From assembly GCA_030549495.1 (NCBI GenBank), contig JAUIRK010000890.1, positions 1 to 64,000 of the forward strand: a DNA stretch of 64,000 nt, written 5' to 3'. This document shows positions 21,869 through 32,762 of the stretch, in pieces. Position 1 is the first letter of the stretch; each line of letters starts with the position of its first letter. The translations under genes were made by a program, and so were the position numbers. Source of the stretch: Nectonema munidae (Eukaryota; Nematomorpha; Nectonematoida; Nectonematidae). Under the pieces are notes generated by a model that saw only the letters and a list, made by a program, of their open reading frames with translations, searched no databases and had not been told where the DNA came from.

Positions 21869-23447
21869 GTATAAAACTTGTACTTATTTACAATAAAAAG
21901 AAAAAAGTGCATGAACACAGATTTTCTGCAAAATCTTTCATAATAGTTTATGATCAATCGTTTTTGGAATTTTATTTTGTATAGATATCATTGGCAGTTT
22001 CCCTTGAGAAATTGTTCACCGTAAGTATGTTTTAATTAACTTTAGTTTGAGAAATTTCTTAATGTCAACTAAATTATCAAAGCAATAAAACTATTAGGAA
22101 ATGCTGTGAATCGATTGTTTATTACAAGGTTCAAAAACATGCGGTATGCTTACTGTAGGAAGAAGTAAATTTAGAGAGCTTGAAGATTTTCAACCAATAT
22201 AACCATCAACATCTTTAGTTTTTTTGTAACTGCCTCTCCATCAATGCTCTCTTTTATTGTAGTGGCCTTAAGTTCTGTTTTTTCTTCCTTATTTCAGCTG
22301 TCTTTAAATTTAAAAGCTATTTAGAAACTCAATAATTTAAGAAGCATTTAAGTTATTTAAATCTACATTCCATAGACTGAATAGCTTTAAAATAGACTGA
22401 ATAGCGGGGCCCCTTTAGAAGCAGGCCGAAATGCATCAATAACCAACCATGACTTTTTAGAACCTAAGAATTTGTAATATCGAAGCATCTTATAGATAAG
22501 CTATTTTTTGACGAAATTATTTTATATTTTATTTTTCTCTTTGTATACCTATGTTTAATTTAATGATATATCGCTTAGAAATAATAAGAATATTTTTTTC
22601 TTTTTTTTGAAACTTTTCTTGTTCATACCGAAATTTAAATGAACAATATTTAGTTAATAATATTTTTGAATATGGATATTTTAAAACCTATGTTCTTCTT
22701 ATATTTAATATTTATTCAAAAAGAAATAAATTCTCAGTCATTTAACCTAGATGAAATTCTAAATGTTGTTTATAACATTAATATAGTTTCAGATCCGAAA
22801 GTTGAAGTAATAAATTTAATTTTATATTTATTTTATTTATTTATTTGAAAAAACAGAAATATCATTATATAGTAAGAAAAAAGCCCACGAAGATGAAGTG
22901 TCTCAAAAAACTAAAAGGAGAGATGATATTTGAAAAAATGAATGAAGATATATAAACAATCATTCATACATTCTAAAACATTGTCTAATTAATATTATAA
23001 AAACAGAAAATACATGAGATGTAAATAAATAAATCGTTAGAGGTAATTAGTATACACAGCAAAAAAAATTAGATTTATTGACTGGGTACTATAATTTAAC
23101 TTTTTAAAAAAAAGAGTGATTTCTTAAACATCTTGAGATTGAGAATATGTTTACATATTTTATAGAGTAAACAAAATTGGCTATCAGAAATGATCCTATT
23201 GAAAGGATTCACGCATGGTAAAAGTGAAGAGTTTGTTATAAAAATAATTTCATTTTTATAAAAAATCAAATGTTAAGAAAAGATATTTTATCGAAGCCAA
23301 ATTTCTAATACGATATAAATATATTTTGATTTAACTCAAGAATCCATCATATCAATTTTTTATAATCTTCCATACCTGGACAGATTGTAATGATAGTCAT
23401 GATCGTGAATTGACAGCTAAATCCATCATATCAAAAAAATCTTACAC
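21869..23447. other. AT-rich stretch without a supported gene
   Basis: Between TTAA element 1 and the nested hAT. Only short open frames with strongly AT-biased composition occur. A small direct repeat (AATAGACTGAATAGC) lies near 22375-22405. I see nothing else. Confidence 0.5.
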
Positions 23448-23773
23448 CTGTGTTATAGTGATGTATCGGATATCCACTTCCGCAAAAAAAATCATATCCG
23501 CTTCGCATCCTCATCTGCGGGTTTTTATTATTTCAAAATACGCATCCGCACTTTTTCTCTAATATCTATCTTAAATTATTCCATTAAAACTATTCAAGCT
23601 TTAAATAATATAATATATCGATTCCACTAGAACCGCTCCATTCGAGAGATGTCGTCAAAATGAGTCGCACACGAGCAATGCATACCATTCCACATTATAT
23701 TTATATATATCTATAGAAAAAGAGTAAAAGAGAGAGAGGGGAAGACAGAAGCAGACATAAACAGAAGCACATT

Positions 23774-24319
23774 GTGCAAGTCATGGACAACACAATGTTT
23801 AAAAATATAATGTTTAATGAAACTTTTCTTGATCCAAGGTTTAAAAGTAAATTTTTTACCGATTTTGAAGTAACAAATAAAGTGAAAAATTTTCTTTTAA
23901 ATTTATATGATGAGGATAAACTCGATAACAATGGCAATGAAAGTAAAGTGTCAAGCTACAAAAAAATGAGGAAAAGTGCTGATGAAGTTTATACTTCTTT
24001 GAACGAAGTTATGGATTCTATTTTAAATTCTAATAATGAAGAAGAAAACGAGCAAGAAAATGAAGATAATGTCGTTTGTAATGAAGAAATTCAAAAAGAA
24101 CAATGGCACAACTATTCAAAACTTGGATTGGTGGAAAATCAAAGGAACAATTTCCCTTTTTATCCAAAATTGCATGTCAATATCTCACTTGTCCTCCTAG
24201 CACTGTTCAAAGCGAACAGCTTTTCAGTACGGCTGGAAATATTTAGAATGACAAAAAAAAGGCTACTAGGAAAAAAAGTTGCAAAACTTTTATTTATTAA
24301 AAAAACTTACCCGTCTTAA
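23774..24319 (+). pseudogene. hAT transposase fragment
   Basis: 181-codon frame with NETFLDPRFKSKFF, the usual motif of Ac/ZBED1-type hAT transposases, then an acidic Asn/Glu-rich linker. The dimerisation segment (CQYLTCPPSTVQSEQLFSTA, near 24180-24230) is in another frame, so there is a frameshift near 24175 and another near 24250. The N-terminal catalytic part is absent: this copy is internally deleted. Confidence 0.75.
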
Positions 24320-26924
24320 CCCTATTAGTGCTGGAAAAAATTTGTCCACTCAAGTGCTGGGGGGGGGGGGGGCGTAAAGTGCCCCCCCCCCCTATTTTTC
24401 TCAGATATTAATAAGTTTTTATAAATATTTTTAATGTTACATATATATTTCAACTATGCTGAATTCAGTGGTGATGTCCATTTTTTATCAAAATCAATCA
24501 AACCTGTCAAAAAATTGATTTATATTTGACAGCTCATCTCAAAAAGGAACTTTTTATCTAAATAATTATATAAGTTTTTTACACATGTATACCCATTTTA
24601 AAATATGCTAAATTCAGTAGTGATATTCATTTTTTTATGGAAATCAATCAAACCTGTCAAAAAATTGATCGAATTGTGACAGCTCTTAAAAAGAAACTTT
24701 TTATCTAAATAATTATATAAAGTTTTTCACACATGTATACCCATTTTCAAATATTCTGAATTCAGTGGTGATATTCATTTTTTATGAAAATCAATAAAAC
24801 CTGTTAAAAAAGTGATTTACATATGACAGCTCATCTCAAAAAAGAAATTTTTATCTTAATTATATAATGTTATTTACACATGTACACCCATTTTTAAGCA
24901 TGCTGAATTCAGCGATGATATTCATTTTTTTTAAAAATCAATTAAAGTTATCAAAGCATTGATATATATATGACAGCTCATCTCAAAAAAGAAACTTTTA
25001 ATCTAAATAATTATATAATGTTTTTTACACATATATACCTATTTTTAAGCATGCGTATTTCAGTGGTGATATTCTCTCTGGTAATTATTTTCTTAATTTA
25101 TTTAATAAACCAACTTTAGGTGTTTAATTCACTCAAAATATTTCATTCTACAGTAACTTATGTAACTCGATAGGACCTCCATCTTTTTGGCTACAAATTT
25201 GTTATCGACTTGTAGTCTCTACGTCATATTATAATTTACAGTATGTAATTTTGCTATTCATTCTATGATGATCTTTTCTTGGTAGCTCTTTTTTCATTAG
25301 AAATTTTTATTCTTCAATATGTGTTCAAAAATTTTTTTATAAGGATAAAATTACTTTTTTCCTCTCTCAAAGCATTCTGATTAAAGAATCTTCTTGATGA
25401 TCTTAGTCTTTTTTTTTTATCAGTATCGTGTATTTTATCATCAGGCCTGAATATTTATCAACCAATCTCAGTTTAAAGGTTTTTTTCTGATGAATCATTC
25501 GTGATGTTCATTTTTCAATTACAAAAAGTTGTTCAAGTTCTTCATCTAAAAGATTCTCTCTTTGACGTAAAACGAAAAAGATGGACAAATTCAATTTAAA
25601 TTAAAAAATATCTTGATAGTGACTAAATTCTCACATATTGGCATCTGTGCCATTTTTGATAAATCTCACCTATTCTAAATTTTTAGATTTCCCACCCATC
25701 TTAGCTAAATGTTAATTGTAATCCTAGATGATAAGCTAGGATTTAAATATTTTTCATTTGTAAAAAAAAAGGAACTTCTTTTTCACATTCAAAATCTTTT
25801 TTCAAGCAAATATTATATAATTAAACCACTTCCTAGTTCATTATAACGTGGTAGATCTTCCATTTAGTCAAGATACATATTTTTTTTTATTTATTTGTTT
25901 TGATCACATGTTCTCTTTTCAATTAGTTTTCAACTTGGTTCCTTCTCTCATACAAATTTTCAAAAGATTTTATAATACGTTTTATTTTTTTAATAAATAT
26001 TTCATACTCAAAATGATTGTAGAAAGTATTATAAGCCAAAATATACAAAAAAAAAGTATATTTTTACTATATACCTAATATGCAGCCATTTTTTGAAATT
26101 TTTTTACAGAACTGATTTTCAGGCATACATTACTAATTCAATTGCCACTTCGAGATATTTTTTAACCGTATTATCCAAAATCCAGTACAGAAATAAAATA
26201 AGCATAGTCGATTTGGTATAAAACAGATATTTTATTTTTTTGAAAATATTATTGAAGACAGTATCTAGAAGTAAACCGCAAATCTGATTGAAGCTTTCAG
26301 ATATTTTAAAATCATAAATGCTAAACCTGAGTCCAAAAATGAAACCAACATCCTCCATTTGGCATAAAAACAGAATATTTTATTTAAATTTCAAAAATAT
26401 TTCTGTAGACATTAGACGTAAATCGAACATTTGATTGACACTTTCAGACATTTAAAACCTCTAAATGCAAAAAATGATTTCAGAAATAAAAATTATCATG
26501 GTCGAATTGGTATAAAAAATATATTTCATGTAAAATTAGAGAGAATATTTTGGGATATAGTTTTCAGGCATAAACCGCAAATTTGATTGACACTTGCAGT
26601 AAAACCTCTAAATGCGAAAAATGTGTTCAGAAATGAAATCATCTTGATCTATTTGCTATAAAAACATATATTTCATGTAAAATTTGAATCAATATTTTTG
26701 GAAACAAATTTTAGAACTAAACGCAAATTTAATTAACACTTATAGGTATTTTCACATCCTAAACGTAAAAAATGAGTCCAGAAATGAAACCAGCATGGCC
26801 GATTTAGTATAACACATATATTTCATTGTAAAATTTGAATGAATGTTTTTGGAGATAATTTTTAGAAGTTAACCGCTAATTTGATTAACACTTATAGGTA
26901 TTTTTAAATCCTAAATGTAAAAAA

Positions 26925-29308
26925 CACTGGTCAACAATTTTTTACTTTCTGAATGTTATCTAGATTTCTACACGTGAATTTGCGTATTCTGGCACTGCTG
27001 AATCAGGAAATGGCTTCCGTTTCTCTCCATCAGGTTAGGTTTTTGTGCTAAGTTGATCTGAAAAAATCAGATCTTGTGACAAAATCAATTACATTTTTGT
27101 GGCATTATCAGTTGATTTTTTCAACACATATCATCCTAAACATGTTTTTAAGAAAAAAAATGTTTTGCCAACAACATTTATTGATTACATGATAGAAACA
27201 TCGATTACTGTCATCTGAATGGTGGGCATTGATAAAGGTAAGTACAAGTAAATTGCATGTTGCGTCACCACTGTTCAAACTTCAAGGCTTGAACTTCCGT
27301 TTCTTCGAACTCCTGGAATGTTCAGCGGCAGGGAGGTCTCTCTTCAGATTCCAACAGTAGTCAGCCATCATGACTGCGTCCCAGCGACCCTGATACCTGG
27401 TCTCCATCTCCTTCATGTCCTGGTGGAATCTCTCCCCCTGCTCGTCACTCATTGAGCCCAGGTTCTCAGGAAACCGGTTCATATGTGAAAATAGGTAGTG
27501 CATCTTGATGCTCATGTTGCAGCCCAGGTTTCTGAAAGCAGTCAGCATGTTGTTGACAAGTTCTGCGTAGTTTCTGGCCTTATTGTTGCCAAGAAAGTTC
27601 TTCACTACCAAAACAAATGTCTTCCACGCTTCCAGTTCCACTTCGTTCATTGAATTTTTGAACTCTGGATCTCTGATGAGCTGACGGATCTGAGGACCAT
27701 CAAAGATGCCAGCTTTCAACTTCTCCATGGTCAATCCTGGAAAAGCCTGGCACAAGTAAGTGAAGCAGTCACCATCTTTGTCCAGAGCCTTGGTGAACTG
27801 CTTGATTAAGCCGAGCTTGATGTGCAGCGGTGGTAAGAGTATTCTGTCTCTGTCCACCAGAGGGTCGTTGATGACGTTCCTTTCTTTGCATGGCACCAAT
27901 TCCTCCCGCACAGGCCAGTCCTTCGTGTAATGTTGAGCACGATCCTACTATCCCACATGCACAGAAAACATGGGTACTTGGTGAAGCCAGACTGTTGTCC
28001 CAACAAAAAGTTCACCATCTTCAGGTCAACACAAATAAAACACTTATGCTGATCATAACCAATTTTCTCCAGCACATACTTCACCGCTTCATACTTCTCC
28101 TTCAGTGTAGTCGAGTGAGCGATGGGTACAGAGGCAAACTGGTTGCCGTTGTGTAGCACAACACATTTCAGTGATCGCTTGCTGCTATCAATGAACAGTC
28201 TCCAATCTTTGGGTTCGTACTGTGGCACTCCAAGCTTGAGCAGAAGCTGCGCAATATCAGCACAGTACACCAAGTCTTTCTCTTCAGAGAAAAAACGGAG
28301 GTACTCTTGATGCCGGTTGCGGAAGAAGCTGATGCGAGCACTGTCAGAGAGGAGGTTTTTTTTCTTCAATCTGGATGCCAACAGTTCGGCAGAGTCCTTT
28401 GACAAGCTGAGGTCGCGAACTAGATCATTCAATTCCTTTTGGGAAAATGGATGTGGAGCATCATCTTCAAGAACCACTTCTTCTTCTTCATGTCCTTCAA
28501 CACTGGAGGCATCTTCGTCACTAATGTCAGGAATTTCGCCGAAGATAGGCACTCGAATTGCATCACAATGAGCTACAGGACGACGTGCTGATTGAAGATC
28601 AGGATACTTGAGGCTGTCCCGGTTCTTTCTGTTGATTCCAGACACATCAACAGCGCAGAAGTAGCAGTCAGTGACATGGTTTGTCGGCTCCCTCCAAACC
28701 ATGGGAATTCCAAACTTCAGACTCCTCTTGCTGTTGGTCCACCCACGCAGAGTCTCGGTGCATGCTTTGCACACCATGTGTGGCGCCCAAGCTTTATCCT
28801 GGTCACCAAGTTTAATACCAAAATAAGCATGGTAAGCACGCCTTATGTAACTTGTGACTGGCTTCCTATTAGGAGCAATGGTGTATTCTCCACATATGTA
28901 ACAAAACACATCGGGCTTATTTCTGCACGATCTTCTGGTCGAAGCCATATCATTCACCCACAAAACAAAAATGGGTACAAATTAGTCATAAATTGGCGCA
29001 TGTAGGTATTGTACATTCTTCAGAGTTCGTTATTTCAAGAAATACAACTTTTTACCTGAATACTTCTTGTCATTAAAATAATTATTTCCAATCAAAACAA
29101 TTATTTGACATGACATTTTACCCCCACCAACTTCTAAAATGCTCCACACATGCGTACATGTGAACAAAAATGTAAAAAACGACATGTGGCCATATCTCAA
29201 AAACTTGACCTGATTGAACAAAACTAATGTGAGTTTTGGATTCAGCGCATCAGATTCGTCCTAAATCAGCTTAAAAAATACAGACAACAAATTTGTTATT
29301 GACCAGTG
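26925..29308 (-). mobile_element. CACTA (EnSpm)-like transposon, nearly complete
   Basis: Ends are CACTGGTCAACAA on the left and, on the complement of the right end, CACTGGTCAATAA, followed by looser similarity. It splits a satellite-A unit whose uninterrupted copies have six A's at this point. Here six A's lie on the left and three on the right, so the target duplication is about 3 bp (AAA). CACTG ends plus a 3-bp duplication are the hallmarks of the CACTA/EnSpm superfamily. Base composition is clearly richer in G+C than the surrounding satellite. One long intronless gene fills it on the - strand. Length is 2,384 bp. Confidence 0.75.
27282..28948 (-). CDS. Putative CACTA-like transposase with one frameshift
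   Basis: The start is taken at the Met of MASTRRSCRNKPDVFCYICG (28948); another Met lies five codons upstream. The N-terminus has Cys pairs (CYIC, CKAC, CYFC) that look zinc-binding. An acidic stretch follows (EGHEEEEVVLEDD), then FIDSSKRSLKCVVLHNGN, ICVDLKMVNFLLGQQSG and YPCFLCMWDSR. The second part continues in another frame with LLPPLHIKLGLIKQF, FDGPQIRQLIRDPEF, MSDEQGERFHQDMKEME and RYQGRWDAVMMADYCWNL, ending in a basic KKRKFKP. A single missing base near 27943, just after WDSR, breaks the frame. Asp in FIDSS and VDLK and Glu in GERFH are candidates for an RNase H-type triad; this is inference. I recall similar uncharacterised proteins in many arthropods and Hydra. About 555 residues in total. 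Confidence 0.75.
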
Positions 29309-30137
29309 AAATGAGTCCAGAAATGAAAACAACATGATCGATTTGGTATAAAACATATATTTTATGTAAAATGTGAAGGAATGTTTTTGGAGACAATTTT
29401 TAGAAGTAAACCGCAAATTTGATTAACACTTATAGGTATTTTCAAATCCTAAATGTAAAAAATGAGTTCAGAAATGAAAACAGCATGACCGATTTAGTAT
29501 AAAAACATATATTTTATGTAAAATTTGAAGGTATATTTTATTAGATATATTTTTGATCAATCAAAATTTTGATTGATATTTTCTAAAAAGTGGCCATGAT
29601 TATTGAAAAAATTAAATATATAAAGTGTTATGCGTTCCAAACTGTATATAATTATAAATTTTCAGGATATTATATTATATAGATCATAAGTTATAAGGTT
29701 AAGTGCAGATAATGTCAAAATTTTGCTGAAAAATTTTAATTTTTGATTTTGATTGACAGTTTTGGACATGAAAGGGTCATTCAACTACCATGAAAATGGT
29801 TTTAAAAGATGCAGCTAGCGATTTTAGGAAAAGTCACAAAATTTGAAGGGATATGATTCAGCCAATTTTCTACAATTAATTTTTTAGTGAGGGGGGGGGG
29901 CGTTTTAGACCCCCCCCCCCCCCAGTACTAATAGGGTTAAACTATAATTATTGTAAATAAATTTTTTTTATTAGTGTGATTTATATTTTTCTTTATTGTT
30001 GAATTAAAAAAATAGAAAAATAAATGAAATCGAATAGTGAAAAAATTTGAATTTTTTTCATTCGCATCCACTCGGATGTCAAATCTAATATCCGCAAATC
30101 TGAAAAAATTCACATCCGATTCATCTCTACTGTGTTA

Positions 30138-31530
30138 CCCCATTTAATTATATCAAAATGAAATGCACAACAAAGTATCTTTTATATGGAAAACTATGAT
30201 ATATGGCATGTTAATATTTTTCAATGCTGTCTTCCAAGAATTAATATCAAATAGGTAGAGGGATAGTTTTCCTCCGTTTTGAATCTATGTAGGTTTTTGA
30301 AGATGTTATGTTAATTTTTCTAAATACGGTTAATCCCGACTTCGTTAATCCGAATCCCTCAATATCTGTATTCTCTACGAATAAATTTCTTAAAGTTACC
30401 TTAAATTCTTACTTTCATCTTTGAACAGGAGAACGATAAAAAATTTTAATAAAAATAATTAAGCATTAAATGTTTTGAGTTAACTATTTGAGTTATATTA
30501 GTTCACATTCTGGCGTTTATATATGAATTAAGATTTATTTATGGGTTATATTTGATAGAAAATTTCTGTTTTTTCACAACCTGGACAATTTCATTATTCG
30601 AATAGTTGAGGAAATTTAATTTTTGGCGAAAATTTCTTCTAGTAAATTTGGACACAATTATTTTGAGCTGAATTTAATTCCTAGTTTTTTTTTGATGCCA
30701 CTGGTGAATGCTTTAACTGATTCTATTTTATATTATTTGAATTAAGCGCACCTATTAGAATCACTAATATTATGACAGCCTTGAAAGCGTTTCGTATTGA
30801 CTCGGTTGTCATTAGTTCGATTCTAAATTCGGGCAATCCGACCTGTCCAATTAGGGAAGATTATTCTTCATTTGGATCCAATATCCACAATCAGTGGCTT
30901 AGCCAGAAAATAGAAGTTTGAGTGGCAGACAATCAATTTTAGGGGGGGGGGGGAGACATTTTTACCAAAAATAATGTAGCACATGTATTTTAAGAATTTT
31001 AGCTTGGAAATCATGAAGTATCACACAAATTTATTTTTTTGGAAATTTTTTTTAAAAAAAGTTGAATCCTTCTGGACTTTCTAGGAAAAAAAATTAAGAT
31101 TTCATTGTTGACAATTTTTTTTGTATACTCTTTCAGTTACGAAACAAGCATAAGATTCTTCTTTCTTTCATGCAGTATTGAGCATCGTTGACTTCTTAAA
31201 ACTCGTTGTTTTACAGTTGTATTGGCATAATATCAGTTGTTAGAGAGTCGTCAACTGAGCAAAATGTTAGTTAGAGGAAAGAATCTTGACACATTTGTTT
31301 TTGTTTGCAAGAATATACCAACAGAGATTGAGGCCGCCAAACAACTGCATACATATCAAAACATTCTAAAAATTCAAAAGGAATGGGGGGGGGGGGAAGG
31401 GAGGCCTCTGTTGACAAAAAATAATAAAAACTTTAAATTCAGACAGTTTTGAAAAATTTCGTTTGAAACCAGGCTCGTTGAGTTGAAGTCGTGATGATTA
31501 TTGTGACTCTGATTTTAAAAATAGTTATAT
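30138..31530. other. AT-rich stretch, possible degraded repeat
   Basis: Motifs such as CGTTAATCCGAATCCC (30343) and ATTCGGGCAATCCGACC (about 30830) resemble eroded pogo-type ends, but I cannot define an element. CAGTGGCTTAGCCAG near 30894 and two G-runs (30944, 31385) are also present. No gene supported. Confidence 0.35.
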
Positions 31531-31539
31531 TCATACCAG

Positions 31540-31798
31540 TGGCGGATCCAGAAATTTCTTATAGGGATGCGGAAATCTATTTAAATTTTTTGCAATTTTG
31601 CTAAAAGTCTTCAGAGAATACGACAGCTGTATTATGTCTTTTAGAATCACTAATTACCTATGTTTTCATATTTTTAAACATTATTTTGCCATGAATAAAT
31701 TGCAAAAATTTATTTTTTATACATGTATACATTAGTAAGGGTAATTTTCGAAGCCATTTTTCATAGGGGGGCCTAGGCCCACGAGGTCCGCCCCTTGG
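31540..31798. mobile_element. Small inverted-repeat element, degraded
   Basis: Left CAGTGGCGGATCCAG near 31540. Right GGTCCGCCCCTTGG near 31784, preceded by GGGGGGCCTAGGCCC. The outer GGCGGATCC/GGTCCGCC pair is complementary. Such ends are common in invertebrate genomes; the family is not certain. No reading frame inside. Confidence 0.45.
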
Positions 31799-32483
31799 AT
31801 ATAATTAAAGAATGAGTTTTTTATTACACAAATAACTTGTAAAGGAACAAAGCCTATTTTTGTGAGTAGAAAGTTTTTGGAAATTTTTTTTCCAATAAAT
31901 ACATTTTTAAATGCTATTGTTTTTGCTTAGATAAAAAGGTTACAGACAATATTTGAAAATCTTTTTGAAGACAATGTAAGAAAGATACTAACATACAAAT
32001 ACAAAGTAATAAAACATTTTAATAAACCATGTTGAAGAAAATAGGTCAACCATTTTTCTTTGCGACATAAAGCAGAAATCTTTCAATGACTATCGGAAAT
32101 CCATTTTAGCAAAATATCTTGAAATATGGTACATTAGTTATAAACTAACTAGTGAGCCAATATCTCTCTGAAGTACAGCGCTTCCTTTAGAAATTGAAAG
32201 TAAATTCTCTGTTATGCTCAAAAATTAGGATGGGGTGATTTATCGTCCTTCTCTAAATCCGCATTTGTGTATATAGAATCAAAAAATAAGAAGTAAAACT
32301 GCTGTAAACATTATTACGCTGTTTTACGATTCAAATTCAACGCCTTTTTGTGCTAATGCAGGGATTCAATAAAATGAAAAACAAACAATAAGAAAGTTTT
32401 TGCCTCCCCTATTTTTGTGGCGCCCACGTCAGCTGTCCATTTTCTCCCCCTCCCATTTCCTACCATACATGTGATTTATTTAG

Positions 32484-32762
32484 AATGCGAATACAGAGAA
32501 TGCTCCTGATTATTTTTCTGATTCATTGCGAGAAGAAGGAAGCCCGCTGGGTGAGCATGGAGGCGTCATCTCCTCACTAGACTCCATCAGTGTCTTCTCA
32601 AAACTCGGCCAAAAGTACCACTGTGTTCTTCCCAAAGTGAACGTGACGGCGTTGCTGGTGATGCGAGAGCAATTCCGGAAAAAGGAAGAAAGATCTGCTT
32701 TCGCAGAAGCTAAGCGTGTGACCAAGCTTTTAAAGCATCTTTCTAAGAAGTGCTTGTACTAT
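32484..32762 (+). CDS. OS9: OS-9-like gene, first recognised exon
   Basis: Open from an acceptor TTTATTTAG to a donor GTACGC, phase 0 at the end. Encodes NAPDYFSDSLREEGSPLGEH, then SKLGQKYHCVLPKVN, which matches the stretch before the MRH domain in OS-9/ERLEC1, then a Lys/Arg-rich helix ending LLKHLSKKCLYY. An alternative acceptor (AATACAG) lies 13 bases further in. Confidence 0.82.

Larger units (their letters stand above)
24315..29940 (-). mobile_element. TTAA element 2 with satellite-like body
   Basis: Same family as 19486-21868 but reversed. Ends are TTAACCCTATTAGTGCTG and the complement TTAACCCTATTAGTACTG. Satellite B (about 148-bp units, landmark GAATTCAGTGGTGATATTCA) fills 24420-25090 with about five units. 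A unique middle at 25090-25860 is the complement of 20690-21190. Satellite A (about 140 bp) fills 26120-26924 and 29309-29530. A G-run/C-run hairpin lies just inside each end. Without the CACTA-like insert it is about 3.2 kb. It sits at a TTAA just after the end of the hAT frame. Confidence 0.82.
23456..30129 (+). mobile_element. hAT element hosting two nested insertions
   Basis: Terminal repeats are TAGTGATGTATCGGAT on the left and, on the complement of the right, TAGAGATGAATCGGAT (14 of 16 match). A perfect 8-bp target duplication CTGTGTTA lies at 23448-23455 and 30130-30137. Only about 1 kb is hAT sequence (23456-24314 and 29941-30129); the rest is TTAA element 2 with its own CACTA-like insert. 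With 8-bp duplication and transposase homology the assignment to hAT is firm. Confidence 0.9.

Noticed and set aside
27890-29005. Several + strand frames over the CACTA-like gene
   Set aside because: They are shadows of the - strand transposase; the - strand carries the conserved motifs.
19540-29530. One giant palindrome about a centre near 23 kb
   Set aside because: The inverted arms are two separate TTAA-ended elements of the same family; the second was inserted into a hAT and has its own insert. The centre is unrelated DNA.
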